Positions 26,414 through 34,157 of a stretch of DNA of 45,612 nucleotides are shown here, piece by piece. The DNA is from Actinomycetota bacterium (GTDB lineage: Bacteria > Actinomycetota > Actinomycetes > Streptosporangiales > Streptosporangiaceae): NCBI GenBank assembly GCA_003164955.1, contig PLRW01000349.1:2153-47764 (forward strand). Reading direction: 5' to 3'. Position 1 is the stretch's first letter, and every line of letters begins with the position of its first letter. Both the position numbers and the translations under genes were made by a program. Below the pieces are notes generated by a model that did no database searches, was not told where the DNA came from, and saw only the letters and a list, made by a program, of their open reading frames with translations.

Positions 26414-26441
26414 GGTATAGGCCTCCTGCAGGGTGTCACAA
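26414..26441 (-). promoter_or_regulatory. Candidate promoter of the peptide operon
   Basis: On the minus strand TTGTGA (26436-26441) and TATACC (26414-26419) are separated by 16 bp and lie ~50-75 nt upstream of the precursor ATG. The surrounding 26400-26560 is notably A/T-rich for this genome. I see no gene in 26442-26608. Confidence 0.45.
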
Positions 26442-26608
26442 TTACTCCACCATGTCAACGCCGGCCGAATTTTAGCCCTTTATAGTGTCGGTTGAATATT
26501 GACCCCCCGCGCCTTATCTTTGCCGTTTTAGCTTGTTTATGAAGGTACTTAACGGGACTTTTCGTTCTCTGCTACATCAGCCCCTCCCTGGCGGAACTCG
26601 GCCACAAG

Positions 26609-27106
26609 ATGACCTGGACGGAAGGGCACGGGATTGCCGGGCTGTACGACGACCCGGGATACCGGGGCACGTGCGACCGGTGCGGCGGTGCCGGCCGGAT
26701 CACCAGCGAGCTGTGTTGCGAAACCGTCCACCGCTGTTGCCTGGCGATGGGCGTGATCTTCTGCGAGCCGAGCGTGTTCCCGCTGCCGACGCTCGTACGC
26801 GTTGCCGCACGGCCATCCGCCGACATGCACCTCGACGAACGGCTGCTCGGGATGGCAGCCGAGCTTGGCGAGCGGCCGTGTCGCTCCATGCAAGATCGCT
26901 GGCAGCTGGACTCGGACCGCCGGCAGCTCTGCCTCTCGCTTGACGAACCCGGACCGGCCGCGATCGGCGACGCGCTGTTCGTACAACGCGAGCTAACCGG
27001 CGACCTGCTCGACTTCCACGACAGCTACGCCCCGGGCGAGCTGGAACGTCGCGGCCTTCGTGTCGCCGGGCGGTTGGGGCCTGCCGCGCTCGCCATTCGG
27101 CCGTGA
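26609..27106 (+). CDS. Cys-rich unknown protein, 165 aa
   Basis: I do not recognise this protein. Its N-terminal third is Cys-rich with a CxxC knuckle (GTCDRCGGAGRI) and SELCCETVHRCC, which could bind zinc. The remainder is acidic and soluble (DRWQLDSDRRQLCLSLDE, LTGDLLDFHDSYAPGELE). Codon third positions are G/C-rich in this frame, which favours it over the antisense frame. ATG 26609 has no clear ribosome site, and the frame is open upstream to 26543 without a start, so the true 5' end may be missing. It ends 49 bp before module C. A role in whatever moved the modules is possible but unsupported. Confidence 0.5.
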   Translation: MTWTEGHGIAGLYDDPGYRGTCDRCGGAGRITSELCCETVHRCCLAMGVIFCEPSVFPLPTLVRVAARPSADMHLDERLLGMAAELGERPCRSMQDRWQLDSDRRQLCLSLDEPGPAAIGDALFVQRELTGDLLDFHDSYAPGELERRGLRVAGRLGPAALAIRP

Positions 27107-27155
27107 GGAAAGCGCCCCGAGCAATCACACACCACCAACGAAGATGATCAACTCT

Positions 27156-27404
27156 TAGTTCAGAGAAGCCAGCCGGGTGGAGCCGCGCGATTACGTCGAC
27201 ACGGCGGCCGCGCTCGGCCGGTACAGCGTCGACCAGCTGATCTGCTTGGCCAAGCGGCTGGATCCTGGTCTTGAGGACCGAGACTTCGCCGATGCTGGCC
27301 GGCAGTTGGACCGGATGCCCGACCAGCTATTCGCCCGGTACGAGCTCGGTCAGCAGGATGTCGCCCGGCTACGGGAGCGCTTTGCCAGCTGGCCCCGGAC
27401 CTAG
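27156..27404 (+). repeat. Headless AbiEii C-terminal module C
   Basis: Starts with the same tag TAGTTCAGAGAA, then shares ~45 bases with module B (through GTCGACACGGCGGCCGC) before diverging. The translation stays homologous to residues 141-218 of the intact nucleotidyltransferase (VEPRDYVDTAAALGRYSVDQ, LEDRDFADAGRQLDRMPD), with an open frame to TAG at 27402. Its second half is closest to module E. As in B, the tag supplies an in-frame stop upstream and there is no ribosome site, so it is probably untranslated. Confidence 0.83.
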
Positions 27405-27436
27405 TCACCACCAGCTCATACCCCCGGGCCGGGACG

Positions 27437-29185
27437 CTACCTGAGCTCCGCTGCGACCTCCCGCAGGCTGCCATCGGCCTTCGCGACTTTGGGCCTCATG
27501 GCCCGGGGAAGCAGGAAGAGCAGGCCGGTCGTGGCCAGGAAGACACCGACTTCGTAAAGCAGGGCTCGTTGGATCGCTGCGGCGAAGTTGTCTTTCCGCG
27601 CTTCGGTCGCGGCCGTCGTCAGCACGGTATGGATTTTCTGCTGAACCGCCCCCGGGAGCTGCCCGGCTTGGTTTCCCCGGCAGCTCGCCGGAACCGCCGC
27701 CGGATCCTCCTGGCGCGAGCTGTCGGTGAAACATACCTGGAAGGCCTGAATGGCCGATTCACGCGCCGTGGCCGGTACTTCGAGCGCGGTGAGCTGCCGG
27801 GAGATCTGCGGGGCCACATTGGCTGCGCTCCGCCCCGCGTGTGAGCCGATGACGCTGAACAGGATCACCCCGATGATGGCGACCCCGACCGCGTTCCCGA
27901 CCTGCATTCCGGTGTTGAGCACGGCCGACGCCGCTCCCGCGTTGCGTTCGTGCACCCCCGCAATGATCACGTCGGCGAGCGAGGGCAGGATCAGGCCCAT
28001 TCCCAGCCCGAATACGAAGATCACCGGCCGCACGTCCCACGGAGTCAGATGGTCTCCGTGCAAGTGCACGATGAGTGCGAGTCCCGCCTGGGCCGCGACC
28101 ATCATGAGCGCGCCCGCGGCGAGGACCGATCGGCCCAGGCGAGGCGCCAATCGCGTCGAGGCTTGCGAGGCAACGACCAGGCCGACGGAGCTCGGGAACG
28201 TCGTCAGCGCGGATTGCAGGGGCGTATAACCGAGCCCCAGCTGAAGGAAGATCGTGAAGGCCAGAAAGAACCCCACGATGCCGGAGAAGAAGACGAGCAT
28301 AACGACCAGCCCGGCCGAGAAGGAGCGATCCCGGAACAACGCCATCGATACCAGCGGCGAACCGCCCCGGGCCTCCTTGCGCCGCTCATAGTGGGCGAAG
28401 AAGGCGAACAACGGTACAGCCGTGGCCATCATCGCGAACACCCACGCCGGCCAGCCGAGCTCGCGTCCCTGGATGATCCCGAAAACCAGCGCGAACAGGC
28501 CCGTACTGACCAGGGCGACGCCGCCCAGGTCCAGCTGCCGGGCCTCTTTCGACCGCGACTCCGGGACGATCGCGAGGGCGGCGAACGTCACCACCACGCT
28601 GACGGGAACGTTGATCAGGAAGATCCAGCGCCACCCAAGATCCAGCACATTCAAGATCACTCCGGCCATTAGCGGGCCGCTCATGACCGCCACCCCGGCG
28701 ATGCTGCTGTAAAGAGCCAACGCCTTGCGCTGTTCCTCGCGGGGGAAGCTGACCTGAATCACCGAGAGGATCTGCGTGATCATCACCGCGGCACACGCTC
28801 CCTGCAGCACGCGCGTAATCACCAGAAACATCGGCGTCGGCGCGAGCCCGCAGGACAGAGACATGATTCCGAAACCGATGACTCCGCAGAGGAACACCCG
28901 CTTGCGGCCGTACAGGTCGCCCAGCCGCCCGCCGGTTATCAACGTCACCGCGACAGCAAGCAGATACCCGGCGATGAACCACTGGACGACCGCATAGCTG
29001 GCGTTGATGTCCGCTCTGATCGACGGGATCGCGACGTTGACGATGGTCGTATCTAGCAGGTCCATGAAACCAGCCGCGAGAAGAACCGCCAGTGCTGCCC
29101 AGCGCCGCGGCGACCATGACGCGTCGGCGGTGCCGGGAGGACAGTTGGCGGGAGGACAGTTGGCGGGGGGATGGACGCGGCTCAT
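27437..29185 (-). CDS. MFS drug-efflux transporter, DHA2 (14-helix) type
   Basis: 582-aa proton-driven exporter. Motif A is GGRLGDLYGRKRVFLCG, helix 1 carries the DHA2-typical FMDLLDTTIVNVAIPSI, motif C-like GVAVMSGPLMAGVI follows, and 14 hydrophobic helices can be counted. ATG 29185 has AAGGAGG 6 nt upstream and overlaps the amidase stop (ATGA). A small repeat near the start gives PPANCPPANCPPG. It is the last gene of a seven-gene biosynthetic operon and is the obvious exporter of, or resistance determinant to, its product. It converges on module C, 32 bp away. Confidence 0.92.
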   Translation of the reverse strand: MSRVHPPANCPPANCPPGTADASWSPRRWAALAVLLAAGFMDLLDTTIVNVAIPSIRADINASYAVVQWFIAGYLLAVAVTLITGGRLGDLYGRKRVFLCGVIGFGIMSLSCGLAPTPMFLVITRVLQGACAAVMITQILSVIQVSFPREEQRKALALYSSIAGVAVMSGPLMAGVILNVLDLGWRWIFLINVPVSVVVTFAALAIVPESRSKEARQLDLGGVALVSTGLFALVFGIIQGRELGWPAWVFAMMATAVPLFAFFAHYERRKEARGGSPLVSMALFRDRSFSAGLVVMLVFFSGIVGFFLAFTIFLQLGLGYTPLQSALTTFPSSVGLVVASQASTRLAPRLGRSVLAAGALMMVAAQAGLALIVHLHGDHLTPWDVRPVIFVFGLGMGLILPSLADVIIAGVHERNAGAASAVLNTGMQVGNAVGVAIIGVILFSVIGSHAGRSAANVAPQISRQLTALEVPATARESAIQAFQVCFTDSSRQEDPAAVPASCRGNQAGQLPGAVQQKIHTVLTTAATEARKDNFAAAIQRALLYEVGVFLATTGLLFLLPRAMRPKVAKADGSLREVAAELR

Positions 29186-30630
29186 GCTGGGCCTCCTTGT
29201 ACGCATAGCTCGGCATAGGGCGGCCGCGCGGAATCGGCCCACCGCATGCTCGACTCGATTTCGCTCGCCAGCGCGAGCAGGGTCCGCTCATCTCCGTAGC
29301 GGCTGCCCAGCATCGCTCCGATCGGCAGAGCCTGCTCGTTCCAGTGGACCGGCAACGAGATGGCCGGCAGCCCGGCGATGTTGTACATCGGCGTGTACGG
29401 CATGAAGGCCGTCATCCGGTCATAGTCCGCCGCCTGATCCGGGTCTGAACTGAACTCACCGATGAGCGCCGGCGGCTTCGCCACCGTGGGGGTCAGGATC
29501 AGGTCGTAGGTCTCGAAAAAGAGGTCCGCGAGCATCTGCCCGATTCCCCGGAACGTCGTCAGGGCGGCGTGCATCTCCGCCCCGGAGACACCGCGGCCCA
29601 TGTCGCGGAGGTAACGCGTGAAGGGCGTCAGCTGCTCTTCCTCGTCCTCCTCGACGGTGATACGCGCGGCCTTGACTGACCACGCCCGGGCAAAGGCATC
29701 AGCGACGCCCTGGTCAGCGCTCATCTCCACCTCCTCGACGCTATGGCCGGCGTCGAGGATCACCTGCGTGACACCATCGAGCGCATCGAGGCAGTCGCGG
29801 TGCGCGGTGACGCCCGGGACCATTGGCTCGGGTATGACCACGACGCGCAAGCGGCGATGCGGGCCGCCCTCGGCGCCGGGCACGTTGGGCGGAGCCGTGT
29901 AGGCGTCCCCGGGCATCACGCCGGACATGACGTCGAGCAGCGCGGCTGCGTCGGCGACATTGCGCCCGAGGGCGCCGTGCACCGATAGCCCGGTCACGTC
30001 ATGATCGATCGGACCGTTGCTCACCCGGCCACGGCTCGGTTTGAGGCCCACGATGCCGCACGCCGAGGCAGGAATCCGGACGGATCCCCCGGCGTCCGTT
30101 CCGTGTGCGATCGGCGCCAGGCCGGCCGCGACAGCGGCGGCTGAGCCGCCGCTCGAACCGCCGGGTGAGTGCTCCAGAGACCAAGGGTTGCGCGTGACGG
30201 GGGCGATCCGGTTCTCCGTATAGCACGGCAGCGCGAATTCTGGTGTGTTCGTGGTACCGAGGATGACGAGCCCTGCGTGCTTCATACGCGCCACCACATG
30301 GTCGTCGATGTCGGCGACCTCATCCGCGTACACCGCCGACCCCTGCGTGCAGCGGACGTTCTCGATGCGGGCGAGATCCTTGACCGCGACCGGTACGCCA
30401 TGCAGCGCCCCCAGATCCTCCCCCGTCTCACGCGCCTGCCTGAGTCTGCGCTCCGCCGCCCGGGCCTGTTCGAGCGCAAGCTCCTCGGTGATCGTGACGA
30501 ACGCGCCGATTGTCTCGTCCAGCGCCCGGATCCGGTCCAGATAATGCGACGCGATCTCCGTCGGAGACAGGTCACCGGCGCGGATGGCCTCGCCTTGCCG
30601 CAGCGCCGTCAATTCGTGGATGTCGCTCAT
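29182..30630 (-). CDS. Amidase signature family hydrolase
   Basis: 482 aa. The Ser-cisSer-Lys machinery is complete: K84 in GVPVAVKDLARI, the cis-Ser at 159/160 in SPGGSSGGSAAA and nucleophile S183 in TDAGGSVRIPAS. Members hydrolyse amides; some in biosynthetic clusters form or trim amide bonds. There are no GatB partner or Asn/Gln-tRNA genes nearby, so a GatA role is unlikely. ATG 30630 overlaps the TGA of the upstream acyltransferase-like gene (ATGA), and its own stop overlaps the MFS start. Action on an N-acyl or amide intermediate of the operon's product is inferred from context. Confidence 0.9.
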   Translation of the reverse strand: MSDIHELTALRQGEAIRAGDLSPTEIASHYLDRIRALDETIGAFVTITEELALEQARAAERRLRQARETGEDLGALHGVPVAVKDLARIENVRCTQGSAVYADEVADIDDHVVARMKHAGLVILGTTNTPEFALPCYTENRIAPVTRNPWSLEHSPGGSSGGSAAAVAAGLAPIAHGTDAGGSVRIPASACGIVGLKPSRGRVSNGPIDHDVTGLSVHGALGRNVADAAALLDVMSGVMPGDAYTAPPNVPGAEGGPHRRLRVVVIPEPMVPGVTAHRDCLDALDGVTQVILDAGHSVEEVEMSADQGVADAFARAWSVKAARITVEEDEEEQLTPFTRYLRDMGRGVSGAEMHAALTTFRGIGQMLADLFFETYDLILTPTVAKPPALIGEFSSDPDQAADYDRMTAFMPYTPMYNIAGLPAISLPVHWNEQALPIGAMLGSRYGDERTLLALASEIESSMRWADSARPPYAELCVQGGPA

Positions 30631-31568
30631 GCTGCCTGCAATCTCTTCTGGGTTTCCCGTGACCGGTGCAGCTCCATGAGCCGCACGATGGCCATGCGAC
30701 GCGATTCCGTGTCGTCGTCGGCCAGGCCAGACTCGATGGCTTTCATGTACTCGGCCAAGTCGTGCGGCAGGGCTCCGACGAACGGCTTGGCCAGCTTCTC
30801 CCGCGGGAATTCGTAGCTGGGCCACATGAGCTCGCTGCGCGGCAGCCTTGGCTGGGTGCCCTCGACCACCACCAGATCGAAGCCAAGCAGTCGCAGGTGC
30901 CGGAGCGCGCCCCGCTCGCCCGAGTCGCCGAGCACCACGTGGATCTCCTCCAGCCGCAGACCCACCGTGCCAATGGCGAGGATCAGATGCCATGGCACGC
31001 GGTCGCTTTGCGCCCCCCGGGGCATTGACCGTTCGCGCACGAACCGCTTCACCTCGTACGCGTTGTGGCTGGTCCGCCCGGACGCCGCGTGGGATGCCAG
31101 CAGGTCGACATCGTGCGCGACCTCCGCGGGGAATCGGGCGCGGGCTGCGGAGTCGAGCGGCAGCGGTGCCGCATCATCGGATCCGACCAGGCCGATGTAG
31201 CCGACGATCTGGCCCGAGTCCGTCACCGTAACGGTGTGGATGGTCTCCGGGCCCTTGCTCGGGATCACAGGTTCGTGGACCAGTCCCTGCTGGTACACAA
31301 GGTCCGGGTCCATCAGCCCTAGCTGGAGGAACTGCGTGAGCCGGAAGCCGAGCACGCCGCGGAAAAAGGGGCCAGGCAGCTGGCTTTCCCGGAAACTCAC
31401 CGTGGTCAGGCCGTCGCCGTATCCGTCAAGCCTGCACAGTGGCTCGCCCTGCACCGCGCCGGCCAGACCCGGGTAGCGGCGCGCCGCGTGCGTCCGCACC
31501 AGCTCCCGCACGTAGCGCTCGGCCGCGCCGCCGGCCGCCGGCGGGTGGAAATTCTCAGACGTCGTCAT
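30627..31568 (-). CDS. Putative GNAT-fold N-acyltransferase (autoinducer-synthase-like)
   Basis: 313 aa. Recognition is partial: the middle (ETIHTVTVTDSGQIVGYIGL, then HNAYEVKRFVRERSM and WHLILAIGTVGLRLEEIHVV) resembles the region of N-acyl amino acid synthases and autoinducer synthase-like enzymes where an Arg-rich strand precedes the acyl-donor site. No membrane segment or signal peptide is present. ATG 31568 overlaps the end of the acyl-CoA dehydrogenase gene by 14 bp; ATG 31580 is an alternative start. With an acyl-CoA dehydrogenase upstream and an amidase downstream, transfer of an acyl chain to an amine is a reasonable but unproven role. Confidence 0.5.
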   Translation of the reverse strand: MTTSENFHPPAAGGAAERYVRELVRTHAARRYPGLAGAVQGEPLCRLDGYGDGLTTVSFRESQLPGPFFRGVLGFRLTQFLQLGLMDPDLVYQQGLVHEPVIPSKGPETIHTVTVTDSGQIVGYIGLVGSDDAAPLPLDSAARARFPAEVAHDVDLLASHAASGRTSHNAYEVKRFVRERSMPRGAQSDRVPWHLILAIGTVGLRLEEIHVVLGDSGERGALRHLRLLGFDLVVVEGTQPRLPRSELMWPSYEFPREKLAKPFVGALPHDLAEYMKAIESGLADDDTESRRMAIVRLMELHRSRETQKRLQAA

Positions 31569-32793
31569 CGTCGAAGCCATCCTCGTCATTGGCGCGATAC
31601 AGGCAGCCGGCAATGGCCAGCGCGAGCGCTTCCGGCGTCCCCTCGTAGATGCGAGCCCCGTAGGAGTCACGCAGAACCTTCTCCAGCCCGAATTCGCGGA
31701 TGAACCCGCGTGAACCGAGGAGCGAAACGGCCTCGCCCGCGACCTCGATCGCGATCCGGTCGGCGAAGAACTTGGCCACCGCCGGCTCGTACTCGGGGGC
31801 AGGCAGCTGATTGTCCACCTTGTCGGCGGCGGACAGGTACAGCAGGCGAGAGGCATCCACCTTCGACGTCATCTCCGCCAGCTTACGAGCGGTCATCTGG
31901 TGCTCACGGAGGGCGACGCCACCTTGCACTCGCTGGCCGCAGTACTCGACCGCAGCCTCCAGCGCATGCCGCGCCACCCCGGTCGAGACGGCCGCCACCG
32001 ATGATCTCGCCATGTTCCCCTGCGCGACCAGGATGTCGAGTCCTTCGCCCTCGCCGCCGACGATGTTCTCGACCGGGACGCGAACGTCTTCGAAGAACAG
32101 TTCGCTGCCCAGGCACGCCCGGTAGCCCATCTTGTCGGCCACCGGCCCGCGGGTGACGCCCGCGCTGTCGAGCGGCACCATCACGCAGGTGAGACCCGCC
32201 TCGGGCCGGCGGCCGTCCATGTTCACGAACACCGAGGCGAAGCTGGCGACGGCGGCGTTCGTGATAACACGCTTGTGCCCGTTCAGCACGTACTCGTCAC
32301 CGTCGCGCCGCATCGTGGTCAGATTCCGCGCGTGGCGGATGTTCTCCGGGATCACGAGATCCAGTCCCGCGTCCTCCTCGCAGACCGCGTTGCACGCGAG
32401 AACCGCATGCTCGCCGCTGAAGAGGGGCAGGAAACGCGACTGCAGCCGGGGATCGCCGGACAGCAGCACTGGCGCCTGGCCGAGCATCGTGGCCCCGAAA
32501 ATCAGGGCCACACCCGGGCACGCGGCGGCCAGCTCCTCCATCGCGAGGCATACCCCGACGACACCGACGCCGAGGCCGCCATATTCCGGCGGAAGTATCG
32601 CGCGGGTGAGCCCGAGTTCATGCCCCTTGTTCACGAGATCCCACGCGAAGTGATCGTGCGCTTCTTGATCGAGCTCCACGGCCCGCGGTGCGATCTCCTC
32701 GCGGGCAAACTCCCGCACGGCCTGGCGGAACTGCCTTACCTCCGGGGGAAACCCATCGAGGTCGAGTTCGAATGCCTGGTCCATCACGCTCAT
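31555..32793 (-). CDS. Acyl-CoA dehydrogenase
   Basis: 412-aa FAD enzyme of the acyl-CoA dehydrogenase fold. Recognisable parts are FAREEIAPRAVELDQEAH, ILPPEYGGLGVGVVG, the substrate/FAD region VLNGHKRVITNAAVASF, and near the end LRDSYGARIYEGTPEALALA, where the Glu of YEGT is in the usual catalytic-base position. The usual (T/S)EPxxGSD segment is replaced by CEEDAGLDLVIPEN, which is unusual and may mean a special substrate such as a carrier-bound acyl group. ATG 32793 has GGGAG 9 nt upstream. It lies between the SCP2 gene (22-bp gap) and the putative acyltransferase (14-bp overlap), in one operon. Confidence 0.9.
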   Translation of the reverse strand: MSVMDQAFELDLDGFPPEVRQFRQAVREFAREEIAPRAVELDQEAHDHFAWDLVNKGHELGLTRAILPPEYGGLGVGVVGVCLAMEELAAACPGVALIFGATMLGQAPVLLSGDPRLQSRFLPLFSGEHAVLACNAVCEEDAGLDLVIPENIRHARNLTTMRRDGDEYVLNGHKRVITNAAVASFASVFVNMDGRRPEAGLTCVMVPLDSAGVTRGPVADKMGYRACLGSELFFEDVRVPVENIVGGEGEGLDILVAQGNMARSSVAAVSTGVARHALEAAVEYCGQRVQGGVALREHQMTARKLAEMTSKVDASRLLYLSAADKVDNQLPAPEYEPAVAKFFADRIAIEVAGEAVSLLGSRGFIREFGLEKVLRDSYGARIYEGTPEALALAIAGCLYRANDEDGFDDDDV

Positions 32794-32815
32794 GATGATC
32801 GACTCCCGCGATGCG

Positions 32816-33208
32816 TCAGCCGAGGATGCCGCTGGCCGCGGCGATCTCGGGATAGCGGTCAAAGGCCGGCTGGAGGATCGGGACGAACTCGAGGACCTTC
32901 GCGACCTTGCCGCGGATGCGCACCCTCCCGGTCGCGACGGCCGTCGGCATCATCAGCTTGCCCATCCACAGGGCGTGCGCCGTATCGCAGGACATCTTGA
33001 TCGTGATCGCCGAGTTCTCCGGAACGGAGTCGCCCACGACGACCCCGTCGGGTGATACGAAGATGCTGCACTCGGGCTTGTTGTGAAGCAGCCGAACGGT
33101 CAGGCCGCTCTCGCGCAGCCGTGCCGTGAAGGTCTTGTCCTCGATCAGAATCCGGAACAGCTTGCCGAAGACCTGCTCGGCCTTATCGCTCGTTTCGTAC
33201 GTAGCCAT
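32816..33208 (-). CDS. SCP2 sterol-binding-fold protein
   Basis: 130 aa, a stand-alone SCP2-like domain: AEQVFGKLFRILIEDKTFTA, SIFVSPDGVVVGDSVPENSA, then IKMSCDTAHALWMGKLMMPT and VRIRGKVAKVLEFVPILQPA, the typical order ending in the GKVAK helix. Such domains hold acyl chains or other hydrophobic ligands, which would suit a pathway with an acyl-CoA dehydrogenase and an acyltransferase. ATG 33208 begins the recognisable domain and has AGAAGGA ~10 nt upstream; the longer open frame upstream covers a tandem duplication and is not coding. It sits between the ThiF-like and acyl-CoA dehydrogenase genes. Confidence 0.82.
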   Translation of the reverse strand: MATYETSDKAEQVFGKLFRILIEDKTFTARLRESGLTVRLLHNKPECSIFVSPDGVVVGDSVPENSAITIKMSCDTAHALWMGKLMMPTAVATGRVRIRGKVAKVLEFVPILQPAFDRYPEIAAASGILG

Positions 33209-33223
33209 GGTGATCGTGTCCTT

Positions 33224-33285
33224 CTGGTAGTGGTTGCTCGAGGTGGGCCACGCCCTGGTAGTGGTTGCTCGAGGTGGGTTACGCC
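33224..33285. repeat. 31-bp tandem duplication
   Basis: 33224-33254 and 33255-33285 are two consecutive 31-bp units differing at 2 positions, both beginning CTGGTAGTGGTTGCTCGAGG. The second overlaps the last codons and stop of the ThiF-like gene; the first forms the leader of the SCP2 gene. It looks like a recent slippage or unequal-exchange event. Confidence 0.9.
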
Positions 33286-34157
33286 GCAGCCGAACGGCGA
33301 AGCTGGGCGAGTGCGGCGATGGCACGGAGCGGACGCTGGAAGCGCGCGCGCCACCGCGGTCCCGTGGGCCGCACCGCCTGGTGCAGGTCGAGGTAGATGT
33401 GCTTGCGCACCGGCTGATCGGTCAGCAGCTGCACCACCGTGTGCGCGCTGAGCGCCCCGAACAGATCGGCCGCGTAGACGAGCTGCGGAAAGCTGAACTC
33501 GGGATTATCTAGGTTGTTCGTCGCGACGGTGAGCATTTCCAGCGGCACGTAGCGAGCCGGGACCATCCGCCTGAGCAGTTGCCACATGCCAAGGCGATCC
33601 ACGTCCGCGAGCGTCATCTGCCCGTCGAACGCGCGGCGGACCTCCCGATAGTCGTAACAGCGGACGTACTGGGCACCCGCCATGTCCCAGCCCGTGATCA
33701 AGGGAAGCCTCAGCCGCGCCGCCTCCTGATGCAGTAGGTACTTCGCGCGCAGGCCGGACATCGTGGTGACGTCGACGCCGTCGACCACCACGTCACAGGT
33801 CCCGGTGAGGTCCGCGAGCGTCTCCCCCGTCACCCCCTGCCGGAACACGCGAACGTCGCATGCCGGGTTGACCGCCCTGATCCGTTCGGCCGCGACCTCG
33901 GCCTTGTTACGGCCGATGTCGGAAATCGTGGCGTCCTGCCGGTTGAGGTTGTTCAGTTCATAGGTACCTGGATCGGCGACGGTGAAGTGCTGGACCCCCA
34001 GGCGCGCCAGTGGCTCGACGGCGGCTCCGCCGATCGAGCCGCAGCCGGCGATCAGCACGCGGGCCGCACTGAGCACCTCCTGCGCGGCTTGATCGATGAC
34101 GCCGCGGTTACGCGCGGTCAGCTCCGGGTAGAAGTCCGCGTCAACGGATTCACTCAT
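33279..34157 (-). CDS. ThiF/MoeB/E1-like adenylyltransferase
   Basis: 292 aa. The nucleotide-binding loop RVLIAGCGSIGGAAVEPLAR, then FTVADPGTYELNNLNRQ and IGRNKAEVAAERIRAVNP, are the E1/ThiF hallmarks for adenylating a C-terminal carboxylate. The zinc-binding Cys pairs of MoeB/ThiF and a clear catalytic Cys are not seen, as in several E1-like enzymes of natural-product pathways. The substrate could be a peptide C-terminus or a small acid. ATG 34157 overlaps the end of the oxygenase gene by 8 bp, so the two are coupled. A 53-aa open frame upstream of the operon (35470-35631) is one possible peptide substrate. Confidence 0.85.
   Translation of the reverse strand: MSESVDADFYPELTARNRGVIDQAAQEVLSAARVLIAGCGSIGGAAVEPLARLGVQHFTVADPGTYELNNLNRQDATISDIGRNKAEVAAERIRAVNPACDVRVFRQGVTGETLADLTGTCDVVVDGVDVTTMSGLRAKYLLHQEAARLRLPLITGWDMAGAQYVRCYDYREVRRAFDGQMTLADVDRLGMWQLLRRMVPARYVPLEMLTVATNNLDNPEFSFPQLVYAADLFGALSAHTVVQLLTDQPVRKHIYLDLHQAVRPTGPRWRARFQRPLRAIAALAQLRRSAAA

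Noticed and set aside
26549..26986. Minus-strand 145-codon frame opposite the Cys-rich protein
   Set aside because: Third-position GC and the CxxC motifs favour the plus-strand frame.
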